This document shows positions 8,906 to 18,949 of a stretch of DNA of 64,000 nt, one piece after another. The notes below the pieces were generated by a model. The model did no database searches, was not told the origin of the DNA, and worked only from the letters and a program-made list of their open reading frames with translations. Position 1 is the stretch's first letter, and each line of letters opens with the position of its first letter. The DNA comes from Alteromonas profundi (GTDB lineage: Bacteria > Pseudomonadota > Gammaproteobacteria > Enterobacterales > Alteromonadaceae), in NCBI RefSeq assembly GCF_010500865.1, contig NZ_JAAAWN010000021.1, forward strand, positions 1 through 64,000, written 5' to 3'. The position numbers and the translations under genes are program-made.

Positions 8906-9463
8906 ATGAAATGTCTAACCACGCTTGCCGCTATTGTCCTCTTGAGTGGGTGCGCTACCTTGTCACAACTTTCCGTTTATACGGTATCTAACAGTGAGAT
9001 TGAACGCGTACTCGACAATCAACTCAGTAACCTGCAAGAAAAGGCGTCTATTGCGGGCATTCCTCTATTCTTAGAAGTTGATGATATAGGCGTAAGTATA
9101 GGCCCCGACGGCAAAGACGTGGTGCGATTAAGCACCGATGCCACGGCAAGTATTAAGGCATTTGGGTTTAGCTACCCGGCCAAGGTACGTTTATCGTTAG
9201 AAGGTACGCCTTATTACGACAGTGAAGAGAAAGCGATTTTCGTTCGCTCATTGGCATTACTTGACAGCACTATTGATGCCGGTGGATACAAGGGTAATTT
9301 AGCGCCCTTAAGCGGCGAAGTTATGCAATTACTCAATGGCTACTTAGCGTCAAACCCGGTATATCGGCTAGACACCACAAATAAAACCGTTAACCTACTT
9401 TCCACGATCCCTATTGAATTAACCGTGGAAAAAGGGCAGTTAGCGTTACGCCCAAAACGCTAA
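8906..9463 (+). CDS. DUF1439 (YceB-like) lipoprotein
   Basis: A 185-residue lipoprotein with a clear lipobox LLSGC (Cys at about residue 16). The mature part fits DUF1439/YceB: a helix with SEIERVLDNQL, then an extended beta-rich domain (FLEVDDIGVSIGPD, VRLSLEGTPYY, IFVRSLALLD), a GEVMQLLNGYLASNPVY helix and a terminal strand ending LALRPKR. Known YceB-like folds resemble lipid-binding TULIP-type domains, so a role in envelope lipid handling is possible but unproven. AAGAG lies upstream of the ATG. It precedes the SelO gene by about 110 bases on the same strand. Confidence 0.85.
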   Translation: MKCLTTLAAIVLLSGCATLSQLSVYTVSNSEIERVLDNQLSNLQEKASIAGIPLFLEVDDIGVSIGPDGKDVVRLSTDATASIKAFGFSYPAKVRLSLEGTPYYDSEEKAIFVRSLALLDSTIDAGGYKGNLAPLSGEVMQLLNGYLASNPVYRLDTTNKTVNLLSTIPIELTVEKGQLALRPKR

Positions 9464-9572
9464 CCACACTATGCATTTTTCGCAACCTTTATAGCGTCTC
9501 GCTATATCAATGGCAGGTTAAGTACCTCCTAAATCTGCCTTTTTTCATCGCTAACTCAGCACAGGTCTTTCT

Positions 9573-11291
9573 ATGGCTAATAACACGTCAAACCTCGACA
9601 ATAACCAAGACACTGGGCGAGAAGTAAAAACCTTAAACGACCTCGCAGAATGTGTCGATTATTCATTTATAAATACCTTATCAGCAGACCCAAACGCCAC
9701 GGCAAGCGGCGATGATCACAATCCAAGGCAGGTGTTTTCAGGTCACTATGTACCTGTGAAACCTACTCCCATAGAGAACCCTGTGTATATAGCACACAGT
9801 AATACCTTTTTTAATGAGATTGGATTCGACGATGCCTTAGCGCACACGCCAGCGTTTATGAGACTTTTCTCTGGAGACACAACAAACCTTCCTTCACCTA
9901 TGCTTAACTATGGGTGGGCCACGGGTTATGCGCTGTCTATCTATGGCACAGAGTATACCCAGCAATGCCCATTTCAAACAGGTAACGGCTATGGTGATGG
10001 CCGTGCTATCTCGGTGCTTGAAGCAAATTTAAACGGCAAACACTGGGAGATGCAGCTAAAAGGCGCTGGGCGCACTCCATACTGTCGCGGCGCTGATGGC
10101 CGAGCTGTTTTACGCTCTAGTGTGCGGGAGTTTTTAGTTCAAGAACACATGCATGCGTTAGGCGTTCCAACATCTCGTTCACTGAGCTTGTTTACCTCCT
10201 CCTCCCAAACTGTAGATCGTCCTTGGTATCGCGAGGGCTCATGCTCACAGGATCCTGATGTTATGGTGCCTAATTTAGTCGCAATTTCTACGCGGGTAGC
10301 GCCTTCGTTTATTCGCGTTGGGCAATTGGAATTGTTTGCCAGACGGGCTAGATGTAATGAACACCCTAACGCATTGCGCGAACTAGAAGCTTTGGTCGCT
10401 CACCTTATCAAGCGAGAATATGAAGACCAGATAGATAAAACACAACCTTTTGAAAAACAGTTACTCGCATTAGCTATTGCGTTTCGCGGCCGATTGACCT
10501 CATTGGTAGCGAATTGGATACGGGTAGGATATTGTCAGGGCAATTTTAATAGTGATAACTGTGCTTGCGGGGGCTTTACCTTAGATTACGGGCCTTTTGG
10601 ATTTTGTGAGTTATTCGATCCAGCATTTCAGCCGTGGACCGGTGGAGGCCGGCATTTCTCCTTTTTAAATCAACCCGCCGCCGCGCAAAAGAATTTTGAG
10701 ATGTTTTGTCGTTCGCTTCAGCCCCTTCTAACCAACGCGCCTGAAGTACTGTCGCAGCTAGATGCTGTGTGTAACGACTTTGTCGTTGTTATGGAGCAAG
10801 AAATGGCGAGTATGTGGAAGGCGAAATTAGGACTGTCGCACTACGATCATGATTTACTCATGCAGCTATTGCAGTTGATGGTACAAACCCGCGTAGATTA
10901 CTCTCTCTTCTTCCGAAAACTCTGTGACCTACCCACTGATATTTCTGGTGTAGATAAATGCTTTTATAACCCACCTAATCGTTCTCAAATTGAAAGGTGG
11001 AATACGTGGTTTTCGCGGTGGACATCACTGCTAGAAGAAAGTGGAAACGTTGAAGAAGTTAAAAGCAAGATGAAGCGTGTAAACCCTAAGTTCACATGGA
11101 GGGAGTGGCATATAGTACCGGCCTACCGGCAAGCACAACAAGGTGAATTCTCACTTATACATGAGCTGCAATCTGTACTGACTAAACCTTATGATGAACA
11201 AAGTGAGGATACAGAAAGAAAATATTGCCAACCGCGCCCGAAGGAATACTTCTGCGCAGGTGGTATTTCTCATTACAGTTGCTCATCCTAA
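9573..11291 (+). CDS. selO: Protein adenylyltransferase SelO (YdiU) family
   Basis: SelO is a pseudokinase-fold enzyme that transfers AMP from ATP to protein hydroxyls. This 572-residue protein has [12 protein letters not shown] (with the ATP-contacting Lys at about 163), [14 protein letters not shown], the metal-binding NSDN at 326-329 and the DYGPFGF motif (Asp at about 338). The C-terminus is SCSS, placing a Cys third from the end, where eukaryotic SelO has selenocysteine. It is longer than E. coli YdiU (478) because of an N-terminal extension and internal insertions. The HGVMNTDN box is changed to CQGNFNSDN and is followed by Cys-Ala-Cys. CAGG lies upstream of the ATG. In E. coli this family is linked to oxidative stress; nothing nearby tests that. 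Confidence 0.92.
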   Translation: MANNTSNLDNNQDTGREVKTLNDLAECVDYSFINTLSADPNATASGDDHNPRQVFSGHYVPVKPTPIENPVYIAHSNTFFNEIGFDDALAHTPAFMRLFSGDTTNLPSPMLNYGWATGYALSIYGTEYTQQCPFQTGNGYGDGRAISVLEANLNGKHWEMQLKGAGRTPYCRGADGRAVLRSSVREFLVQEHMHALGVPTSRSLSLFTSSSQTVDRPWYREGSCSQDPDVMVPNLVAISTRVAPSFIRVGQLELFARRARCNEHPNALRELEALVAHLIKREYEDQIDKTQPFEKQLLALAIAFRGRLTSLVANWIRVGYCQGNFNSDNCACGGFTLDYGPFGFCELFDPAFQPWTGGGRHFSFLNQPAAAQKNFEMFCRSLQPLLTNAPEVLSQLDAVCNDFVVVMEQEMASMWKAKLGLSHYDHDLLMQLLQLMVQTRVDYSLFFRKLCDLPTDISGVDKCFYNPPNRSQIERWNTWFSRWTSLLEESGNVEEVKSKMKRVNPKFTWREWHIVPAYRQAQQGEFSLIHELQSVLTKPYDEQSEDTERKYCQPRPKEYFCAGGISHYSCSS

Positions 11292-11293
11292 AA

Positions 11294-11323
11294 AGCCAGC
11301 GGTGAATGTTCATAGCGCTGGCT
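11294..11323 (-). terminator. Rho-independent terminator of the M24 peptidase gene
   Basis: Eight-base arms AGCCAGCG (11294-11301) and CGCTGGCT (11316-11323) enclose a 14-base loop. Read on the minus strand the hairpin is followed by TTTTTAGG, so it terminates transcription of the peptidase gene. It lies only 2 bases past the SelO stop and could also act as a weaker plus-strand stop. Confidence 0.75.
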
Positions 11324-11394
11324 CGTTCGCTGAAGGCTTACCCGCTAACTACTCACAGCTTGCGCTTTTGCCCACGCCTGTCTCATGCGCAAGC

Positions 11395-12600
11395 TTACAA
11401 AGCATCAATAGATGCACTAGGTTCGGTAAACCATACCGGCCCGTCATTAGTCATATAAAAGTGATCTTCCAGGCGAATACCAAATTCGTTAGGTACAACA
11501 ATCATAGGCTCATTACTAAAACACATATCAGAGGCTAAAAGTTGCGGGTTATTTTTAACTAAATAAGGCCATTCATGTATATCCATACCAATGCCGTGCC
11601 CTGTGCGATGAGGTAACCCAGGTAGAGTATAGTCTGGGCCTAGCCCATCAGCCTCTAAGCTTTCGCGAGCAGCTTTGTCCACGTCCCCGCATGAGGCACC
11701 TACCTGAGCAGACTGAAACGCAGCATATTGTGCCCGTTTTTCACTCTCCCATATCGCTTTTTGTTTTTCTGTGGGTGTACCGAAGCAGTAGGTACGAGTA
11801 ATATCAGAAAGATAACCATGCACTTTACACCCGGTATCTATTAACACGAGATCATTGTGTTTAAGTACTTGTGGGTCTTTTACCCCGTGCGGATAAGACG
11901 TGGCTTTGCCAAACAAAACAATGCAAAAGTAATTTCCGCTAGCACCTACTTTTTTATGCGCTTGGTTGATGAAAGCTTCCACCTCAGTGGTGGTTATCCC
12001 TTCATAAAGAATACTCGCTGCGGCTTTATGCACCGTTAATGTCATATCCATCGCCCGCTGGATAAGCGCAATTTCATTCTTTGACTTGTGCATTCTACAG
12101 TGCGCCGTTACCTCAGCACCATTTATGATACGCCCAGCGTCTGGTAGGGCTTTATTGAACCCATCAACAACAAAGAACTGGGTAGATTCATCAACCGCAA
12201 TTTTCTCACCACCGGCGGCGTTAACAGTGTTCAATACTTGTGCGAACAAAGAATAAGGGCTCTCGTGTTCCTGCCACCCTTTTATCTCCCCTGAAATTAC
12301 CTTACGTTCTTCTAGCGACGCAATTTCAAAGGTAGGCGCAAGATAAACTACGCCCCCCTTGGCTGGTAATATAGCCCCTACTAATCGTTCGCTGGCATAC
12401 CACTGCATGCCGGTAAAATACGCTAAATTGGTTCCAGCGTTCAAATACAATGCGCCGATATTATTTTGTTGCATGTACTGCTGCGCTTTTTTAATACGTG
12501 CAAGGTATTCACTTTTTCCAATAGGCCTCAGATCGTTAGTCATGTCTGACAGGCTATCAAGTGCTTGTTGTTTTGTTTTTCCGCCGATGTCCGTGCTCAT
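11395..12600 (-). CDS. M24 family metallopeptidase (Xaa-Pro aminopeptidase/dipeptidase type)
   Basis: A 401-residue cytoplasmic enzyme with an N-terminal creatinase-like domain (about 30-165, YLARIKKAQQYMQQ onward) and a pita-bread catalytic domain. The five metal ligands are visible in order: Asp in LIDTGC, Asp in SDITRTY, His in HRTGHGIG, Glu in FSNEPM and Glu in RLEDHF. This family removes the residue before proline or cleaves Xaa-Pro dipeptides using two Mn or Co ions. AGGGA precedes the ATG and a terminator follows. Exact substrate cannot be decided. Confidence 0.9.
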   Translation of the reverse strand: MSTDIGGKTKQQALDSLSDMTNDLRPIGKSEYLARIKKAQQYMQQNNIGALYLNAGTNLAYFTGMQWYASERLVGAILPAKGGVVYLAPTFEIASLEERKVISGEIKGWQEHESPYSLFAQVLNTVNAAGGEKIAVDESTQFFVVDGFNKALPDAGRIINGAEVTAHCRMHKSKNEIALIQRAMDMTLTVHKAAASILYEGITTTEVEAFINQAHKKVGASGNYFCIVLFGKATSYPHGVKDPQVLKHNDLVLIDTGCKVHGYLSDITRTYCFGTPTEKQKAIWESEKRAQYAAFQSAQVGASCGDVDKAARESLEADGLGPDYTLPGLPHRTGHGIGMDIHEWPYLVKNNPQLLASDMCFSNEPMIVVPNEFGIRLEDHFYMTNDGPVWFTEPSASIDAL

Positions 12601-12742
12601 ATATCCCTGCCATTTATACTTGTATTAGATAGACGGGGCACACTCTACAACATACAGATTAAATGTCGAGATAAGCGAAAACAGCTTAAGACGCGACGAT
12701 AAAGCCTCTTAGAACAAAAATGCGGCTAAGAGACCATGGATA

Positions 12743-14890
12743 TCAATGCACGCTAACTTGGAACACACTGACTAATTGATTGAGTTTGTGCGCGGTGTTT
12801 TTTACCGAGCTAGAACGTTCTTGCAAGGTGCTAATAGAGCCATTCATTTGCTGAGCCGAGACACCTACTCGCTGTGCTGCTTCCTCATGCCGTTTACTGT
12901 TTTCATTAAGTTGCTTAATGGCAAGGAACATGTGTTCCACTAAACTATGTAAATTGGCATTTTCCGCCGAGGACTGTTCAGTCTTCTTAAGGCTGCGATC
13001 AACGTCTTGCACCCCCGATTCCATAAATGAAACAGCACTTCGCGTTTCTTGCTGAATGCCTTCTATCATTTGTTGTATTTCGTTAGCTGAAGTTGCGGTT
13101 CGCTGCGCTAACCCTCGCACTTCTTCCGCTACCACCGAAAACCCGCGGCCGTGCTCTCCGGCTCGCGCAGCCTCAATAGCGGCGTTTAGTGCAAGTAGGT
13201 TAGTTTGATTAGTAATTTCACTAATAACACCAATAATTTTCCCTACCTCTACAGTTCTGCTGTGTAACGAATGCACTTTAGTGGCGGAGGTTTCTACAAT
13301 ATTGCGTATATCTTCGGTGCCTGTGCGCACCGATTCATATTGTTGTCGCGCTTCGCTAACAACCGTATCCATTGCCTCTTTCAATGCCTCTGCCGTACTG
13401 GAAGCCTGCCCTATTTCCGTTATCTGCTCCTTCAATAGGTTAAGTATATCCTCAATAGCATCGCTCACTTCCGTGGACACCTGACAAGCTTCTCGGTTGG
13501 TATGTAACATGGCTTCATTAGTATGTTTTACATTGTCACTTGAGGTAATAACCTGACCAACAATGCCATCGAGGCTATCGATAAAGCTGTTTATCCATCG
13601 TGCCATATCGCCAGTTTCATCAGCCACTAGCCTATCGGTTGAAATTCGTTGGCGTAAATTCCCTTCGCCTTCTGCGATGGTACGAATAACCTCTGTCATT
13701 TCATCTAACCGCGAGGCCAATCGATTGGTACTTAGCCGGGGAAAAGCCAAGGTTGTTGCCAACAATAGCGCCAATGATATGCCGTCAATAGTAGATTGGG
13801 CAAAATCGGTAGCATAGTGCAAAGAACTATTAACCCCCAAAATTACAGCGGCAGTTAAACCAAACCCTTTCATCAAACTAAGGTTAATAGAACGACGACG
13901 ATAAACTTCTTCAAGATCGCCTTCGCACATCATTCCCCATCTATCCGGCGAGCCTTTAAGTTGAAAAGTGACACCTTTACCAATAACCGGGATGTGGCGA
14001 TAGTCAGAATAACCTGGATAAGTAATAAAAAGGTTTTCCCCTTTATTAATGGTTTCTCGCACGCCTGGATGCAATTGATTCGTGGCAGGATCCGTAAAAC
14101 GTATTTCAAATTCGGTATGACGATCAACGCTTACTGTTCCCCAATTGGTGGTCACGCCGCTTTTTAAATTTTCACCATGAGAAAAGGTATTATCTTCAAA
14201 ACGGGAACGGGACAATGCGGTACCGGGTTTGATACTGGGGTCAAAATGAGAGTCGACCATAAAAATATAGTTATCACCTGACTCAGGATAAATATGCCCT
14301 GCTTCACGCTGAATAAGATCGCCTAAAACATCGTTAGGTACACGGCCACAGACCGCACCAATGGCTTTACCCTGATATACAATGGGTTGGTAAAACATTA
14401 AGGTAACTTCGTCATGAAATTTCGAGGTTGAGGGGCCAATATCCAAGGTTAATTTATCTATATAGGGGCCATGTAAAAAAGGCTCTTGCGTTCCTTTTTT
14501 CCATGCTGCAGGGGGTAAGTCTCCGGCGCCAACGTGATGGTAATAGGTGGATGCAGTAACCTCCCCTTTAACATCAATCACAAATAACTCGGAAAAGTCT
14601 GGCGCTGCAATTAAACGCTCATTGAGCCATCGTACATCCACCTCTCCGTGCTCCTCATTTATATGATGGGCAATGTACTCCATTTGATCCCACTGGTGCG
14701 CTACCCATTGGTTAAGAATTTTAACCCGCGTCGCCGCAATACCTTCAAAAGTATGCTCCACCGCACTGTACTTATGACGGTTAAGAAAACATGACTTATA
14801 CATAGCTATTTTGCCTGTACTGGTGAACCAGGTAAGCCATGTTTTCTCTTGCCTGCTCAAATTCATGCTACTACTTTTTAAATACGTCAT
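12743..14890 (-). CDS. Methyl-accepting chemotaxis protein with large N-terminal sensor
   Basis: 715 residues. The C-terminal 300 residues form the antiparallel coiled-coil signalling domain; its tip carries the highly conserved [20 protein letters not shown] and [23 protein letters not shown]-like stretch lies at about 400-460. Two hydrophobic segments are at about 340-390, just before it. The 330-residue N-terminal sensor resembles a Cache/PAS-type region ([34 protein letters not shown]), but I see no clear transmembrane helix before it. The sensor could then be cytoplasmic, or the first helix is very weak. There is no NWETF-type receptor tail. No che genes are adjacent. The ligand is unknown. 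The upstream ATG is chosen; an internal Met at residue 9 is an alternative. Confidence 0.9.
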   Translation of the reverse strand: MTYLKSSSMNLSRQEKTWLTWFTSTGKIAMYKSCFLNRHKYSAVEHTFEGIAATRVKILNQWVAHQWDQMEYIAHHINEEHGEVDVRWLNERLIAAPDFSELFVIDVKGEVTASTYYHHVGAGDLPPAAWKKGTQEPFLHGPYIDKLTLDIGPSTSKFHDEVTLMFYQPIVYQGKAIGAVCGRVPNDVLGDLIQREAGHIYPESGDNYIFMVDSHFDPSIKPGTALSRSRFEDNTFSHGENLKSGVTTNWGTVSVDRHTEFEIRFTDPATNQLHPGVRETINKGENLFITYPGYSDYRHIPVIGKGVTFQLKGSPDRWGMMCEGDLEEVYRRRSINLSLMKGFGLTAAVILGVNSSLHYATDFAQSTIDGISLALLLATTLAFPRLSTNRLASRLDEMTEVIRTIAEGEGNLRQRISTDRLVADETGDMARWINSFIDSLDGIVGQVITSSDNVKHTNEAMLHTNREACQVSTEVSDAIEDILNLLKEQITEIGQASSTAEALKEAMDTVVSEARQQYESVRTGTEDIRNIVETSATKVHSLHSRTVEVGKIIGVISEITNQTNLLALNAAIEAARAGEHGRGFSVVAEEVRGLAQRTATSANEIQQMIEGIQQETRSAVSFMESGVQDVDRSLKKTEQSSAENANLHSLVEHMFLAIKQLNENSKRHEEAAQRVGVSAQQMNGSISTLQERSSSVKNTAHKLNQLVSVFQVSVH

Positions 14891-15163
14891 TCCCGGCCAC
14901 CTCTAAAACTACCCACCAAATACACGACAATAAGGATATAAAGGCAAAATTTGCGCCACTGAATGTAAAGAGGCTAGGCGATTGTGTGTACAGGCTTTTT
15001 TAATTCAAAACAAATACGCTAAGCAGGCTATTCAAGCTTTTCAGAGGCAATTGCACAAAACTAGTGCATATACAGACGAGGCAAATAAAACTTCACATAC
15101 GTTGTATTTACTAGCTCCATTACCGTGTCTAAGCACCGGCTACGGACAATAAATTTAAAGGAG

Positions 15164-16045
15164 TTATTTGCTATCAAGAAGCGAAAGAAAGGCTGTGGCA
15201 GAAGGCGACAAAGGCCTACCTTTGTAGGTTAAACTGTACAAGGGCCTATTTTTAGGCTGCCATTGCTGCCTAGCGCTGAGCGCTTCAACACGCCCAATTT
15301 TAATCAAGTTTGCGGCCACAACTTCTGGCACAAGTGCAACCCCTAAACCGCTCGCCACCCCGTTGGCAATAGCTTCATTTGACCCCATTACGAGAAGATT
15401 TTTTACATTAAAATTGTGCTCTTTCCAGTAATCATCCACAACACTGCGGGTGCCAGAGCCTTGTTCACGTACCAGCCACATTGCATCTTCTAAGCCCTGG
15501 CGCGTTACATCACTAGATGCAGGTGCGTTAGCGCGCACCAATACTAAAGGTTCATCAATCCAATGCTTCGCATTAATATCTGGGCTAGTGCATTTTCCTT
15601 CGATAAAGCCAATATCTACGTTGCAGTGAATAAGTGCCTCTTCGATATCTGCTGAATTTCCAACAATGAGTTCAAGAGAAACATGGGCGTGACGTTGATG
15701 GAATGTAGCCATTAGCGACGACAGCCAGTAATTAGCAATAGTGCTACTGGCGCCTATAGTGAGTTTTCCCTGGGTTAGGCCCGCATGTGCTTTCAGCGCT
15801 TCTTCAGCTGCCTTTTCAATAGCAAATACTTCTTTTGCATGGGCATATAGCATTTCGCCTGCGTCAGTGAGCCGGATGACTTTTCCTTTAGACGCTCTTT
15901 CTAGCAGCGCAAGACCCACGTGATTTTCTAATTCACGGATTGTCTTAGAAACGGCCGGTTGGGTAATAAATAACGAGTGGGCCGCTAACGAAAAACTGCG
16001 CTGTGTAGCCACGTAATAGAATACGCGGAGGCTATGTAAATTCAT
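15164..16045 (-). CDS. yeiE: LysR-family regulator, YeiE-like
   Basis: A 293-residue LysR protein. The N-terminal winged helix-turn-helix has RVFYYVATQRSFSLAAHSLF and ITQPAVSKTIRELENHVG. The effector domain includes LTIGASSTIANYWLSSLM, SADIEEALIHCNVDIGFIEG and the anion-contacting REQGSGTR segment typical of the CysB/YeiE branch. The gene is divergent from a YeiH-type transporter with 101 bases between the two start codons, the same pairing as yeiE and yeiH in enterobacteria, so it probably controls that transporter and itself from the shared region. The effector may be a sulfur oxyanion (inference from family). Confidence 0.85.
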   Translation of the reverse strand: MNLHSLRVFYYVATQRSFSLAAHSLFITQPAVSKTIRELENHVGLALLERASKGKVIRLTDAGEMLYAHAKEVFAIEKAAEEALKAHAGLTQGKLTIGASSTIANYWLSSLMATFHQRHAHVSLELIVGNSADIEEALIHCNVDIGFIEGKCTSPDINAKHWIDEPLVLVRANAPASSDVTRQGLEDAMWLVREQGSGTRSVVDDYWKEHNFNVKNLLVMGSNEAIANGVASGLGVALVPEVVAANLIKIGRVEALSARQQWQPKNRPLYSLTYKGRPLSPSATAFLSLLDSK

Positions 16046-16146
16046 TGCATTCCAAAAAGTAATGCAAACATGAAAAAAGACAATTTGAGTTATACATCAA
16101 TAAACCGTAGTTTTCCAATACAACCAAATTGACAAAGGCAACATTG
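16046..16146. promoter_or_regulatory. Divergent lysR/yeiH promoter region
   Basis: These 101 bases between the two start codons must hold both promoters and the LysR operator. An A/T-rich partial dyad with the T-N11-A form typical of LysR boxes lies around 16087-16102 (TTGAGTTATACATCAA). For the transporter, AAAGG at 16134-16138 is 8 bases before the ATG at 16147. I could not assign -35 and -10 boxes with confidence. Confidence 0.45.
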
Positions 16147-17190
16147 ATGGAACAACGCGAAGAGGTAGATAAACGCACACACAACTCAAAAATACCTGGC
16201 CTTTTTCTCGCGCTATTATTGGCACTTATCGCGATAGGGCTTGCACACACTGCGCTTTTAAGTGATTTAGGTGTTAGCCCTCTGACTATAGGAATTTTAC
16301 TGGGTATAGGTACAGTCAATAGTATAGGTCGAAAGTTCGAGCCTGTTATAGACAAAGGCGTAAATATAGCAAAGTCTACATTACTCAAACTTGGGGTTAT
16401 CTTATTTGGCTTACATTTCACGTATGCAGAGGTTCTAACATTGGGATGGCGAGGGCTGGCCATCGACATTCTGGTGATTATCAGCGTGTTGATGCTTTCG
16501 CTATTTGTAGGGCGCTACATATTGAAATTAGACTACACCACAAGCTTGCTTATTGGCGCTGGCTCAGCCATTTGCGGTGCCGCTGCTATTTTAGCTACTG
16601 CGCCTGTGGTTAAAGCGAAAAGCGAAAGCGTAGTGATTGCTGTGGCAACCGTAGTGATCTTCGGTACTATTAGCATGTTTTTATACCCGGCTATTTGGCC
16701 TTATTTAAATATTAGCGCTGCCGATTTCGGTGTATACACCGGGTCGACGATTCACGAGGTTGCGCAAGTTGTAGCAGTCGGTACGGCGATTGGGCCTGAA
16801 AGTGCGCAAAGTGCCGTACTTGAAAAAATGCTAAGGGTAATACTACTGGCCCCTTTTCTACTCATACTTGCCCTGTGCCAGAGCACCCTCAAAAAAAAGC
16901 AAGACAATCAAAGTACTCCCCGATTTTCACTCCGCCATATGCCCTGGTTTGCGTTATGTTTCCTTATTGTTATAGGGGTAAACTCAATGGCAAGTATTCC
17001 GGCCGCTTTGATCACTGTGCTGATGTCACTTGATACTATGTTGCTAACTATGGCCATGGTGGCTCTTGGCCTAAAAACCCATGTGTCTGTGGTAACCCAA
17101 GCCGGGTACAAACCCATGTTATTAGGTTTTGTTTTATTTTTATTGCTGGTTGTAGGTGGAGGTATATTGAATTGTTGGCTCTTGGGCTAA
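16147..17190 (+). CDS. yeiH: YeiH/UPF0324 family putative sulfate exporter
   Basis: An integral membrane protein of 347 residues with about ten helices. Family marks are GILLGIGTVNSIG, a LKLGVILFGLHFT segment, the IGAGSAICGAAAILATAPV motif, and STIHEVAQVVAVG, all characteristic of UPF0324 (YeiH). The open frame starts at a TTG at 16129, but AAAGG is correctly spaced from the ATG at 16147, so I use that. It is divergent from its likely regulator. Members are annotated as putative sulfate or sulfite exporters on indirect evidence; transport has not been shown for this protein. Confidence 0.88.
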   Translation: MEQREEVDKRTHNSKIPGLFLALLLALIAIGLAHTALLSDLGVSPLTIGILLGIGTVNSIGRKFEPVIDKGVNIAKSTLLKLGVILFGLHFTYAEVLTLGWRGLAIDILVIISVLMLSLFVGRYILKLDYTTSLLIGAGSAICGAAAILATAPVVKAKSESVVIAVATVVIFGTISMFLYPAIWPYLNISAADFGVYTGSTIHEVAQVVAVGTAIGPESAQSAVLEKMLRVILLAPFLLILALCQSTLKKKQDNQSTPRFSLRHMPWFALCFLIVIGVNSMASIPAALITVLMSLDTMLLTMAMVALGLKTHVSVVTQAGYKPMLLGFVLFLLLVVGGGILNCWLLG

Positions 17191-17265
17191 ACCTTACGTT
17201 GAGGGTTAACTGAACGGCGTTATCTTTGCTAGTTCCACATAAAAGGAGACTGGAATCGACAACGT

Positions 17266-18684
17266 TTACCAGGTTATTGTTTCCCCTAACGTAGGGATAA
17301 CAGCGTTCCACTGGTGGGCATCAACAGCCTGTTTAAGCGCAAGCTTTGCCCCGGCTTCACCATGAACTAAAAATAGCTGGGGACGGCTTTCTTTAAAGTG
17401 AGATAACCAGTCTAGCAATTGAGCTTGACTGGCATGCGCAGAAAAGCCACCCAAGGTATGAATGTGCGCTTTAACGGCAATTTTCTCACCAGCAATTTTA
17501 AAGGTTTTAGCACCATCTACTAAGGCTCTTCCCGGCGTACCGAGCGCTTGAAAACCAATAAAAATAACATGAGACTGGTTGCGCCATAAATTGTGCTTTA
17601 AGTGGTGGCGAATACGTCCCCCGTTACACATGCCGCTACCGGCAATAAAAATGGCTCCGCTTACAATACGGTTTAGTGCCATTGATTCTTCTGTGGTGGT
17701 GCTATAGCGCAGTGTAGGTAAGAACGTATGCAAGCTTTTGCTCTTTATCCCATGATTTGCACGGTGACTTTCTATCGCTTTCATATCTTCGTCGTTATAC
17801 ACATGCTGATAGCGATGATAAATTTCCGTTACTGCTATCGCCATTGGGCTGTCGAGATAGATAACTTGCTGCTTGAGTTTCCCTTGCTGGTATAACTCAC
17901 CGAGACGAAAGATAATTTCCTGAGTTCTTCCCACCGCGAATGAGGGAATTAAAATATTACCGCCGTTTTGCGATGCATCCTCAATCACCTGCTCAAATTC
18001 TTCTAATGTCGCTAACATTGAGCGATGGTCGCGGTCGCCGTATGTAGATTCCAATAGCAACACGTCGGCGCTTTCAACCACACTAGGGTCGCGTAGTAAG
18101 GCGGCCTGAGAATTACCTAAATCACCGGAAAATACTAGTTTTTTCTGCTGGTGGTTTTCGGTTACAAAAACTTCCACAATCGCTGAACCTAAAATATGTC
18201 CCGCGTCTTGAAAGCAAATATCAATGCCATCCACGAGTGTATAGCGCTGGTAGTAAACCTTTCCTTTGCAATAGGCTAGGGTCGCTTCCACATCCTCTAC
18301 GCTATAAAGGGGGCTAACCTCGTCTTTGCCTGCACGGCGTCGACGTTTATTTTCCCACTCAGCGTCGCGTAATTGTAGTGAAGCGGCATCTTTCAGTAAC
18401 ACCGCTATCAAATCACAGGTAGGGTTGGTCATATAAATAGGGCCATTATAACCTTGTGCAACCAGCAACGGCAGACGCCCTGAGTGATCAAGATGTGCAT
18501 GAGAAAGCACTACAGCGTCTATTTCTGCTACCGCAAAAGGAAACGGTCGAAGATTGGCGGCTTCTTCTTCACGACGCCCTTGGAATAAACCACAATCGAG
18601 CAATACCTTGCTACCAGCTGCTTGAAGCAAATACATCGATCCTGTTACGCCCTCTACGGCGCCATAAAAGGTAAGCGTTGCCAT
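17266..18684 (-). CDS. Beta-CASP metallo-beta-lactamase-fold RNase-like hydrolase
   Basis: 472 residues. The metallo-beta-lactamase motifs are SHAHLDHSGRLP (HxHxDH), the Asp/His segment DAGHILGSA, and SGDLG. The beta-CASP insertion has LLESTYGDRDH, then IPSFAVGRTQEI, GSGMCNGGRIRHHL, and the C-terminal RNA-specificity part with HTLGGFSAHASQ and LVHGE. This is the layout of bacterial CPSF73-like or Ysh1-like proteins, which process RNA. The frame opens at a TTG, but GGAGAG is placed for the ATG at 18684. It converges with the YeiH gene across 75 bases. No partner is adjacent; the RNA target is unknown. Confidence 0.9.
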   Translation of the reverse strand: MATLTFYGAVEGVTGSMYLLQAAGSKVLLDCGLFQGRREEEAANLRPFPFAVAEIDAVVLSHAHLDHSGRLPLLVAQGYNGPIYMTNPTCDLIAVLLKDAASLQLRDAEWENKRRRRAGKDEVSPLYSVEDVEATLAYCKGKVYYQRYTLVDGIDICFQDAGHILGSAIVEVFVTENHQQKKLVFSGDLGNSQAALLRDPSVVESADVLLLESTYGDRDHRSMLATLEEFEQVIEDASQNGGNILIPSFAVGRTQEIIFRLGELYQQGKLKQQVIYLDSPMAIAVTEIYHRYQHVYNDEDMKAIESHRANHGIKSKSLHTFLPTLRYSTTTEESMALNRIVSGAIFIAGSGMCNGGRIRHHLKHNLWRNQSHVIFIGFQALGTPGRALVDGAKTFKIAGEKIAVKAHIHTLGGFSAHASQAQLLDWLSHFKESRPQLFLVHGEAGAKLALKQAVDAHQWNAVIPTLGETITW

Positions 18685-18949
18685 CAAGCTCTCCGTGTTC
18701 TTACACGCGATTGTTCTGACTAAAGATTAGACCAGTAAGGAGACTATTCAAATTTATTGCAGCGATAAGTAGCAAGAGGTGCGCAATAACGCTTCCCCCT
18801 CCCATATCACGTCTATTCACTTATCCTAACGTGAACATGCCGTTATCAGGCATTCTCTGCCGAAGCTTTCGCTACGCTTGCGTGCTACAGTGCAATTTTC
18901 GTTTATTCTCGGTAATTTCGGTTAAAATACGGTGCCTAGGAGGAAAAAT

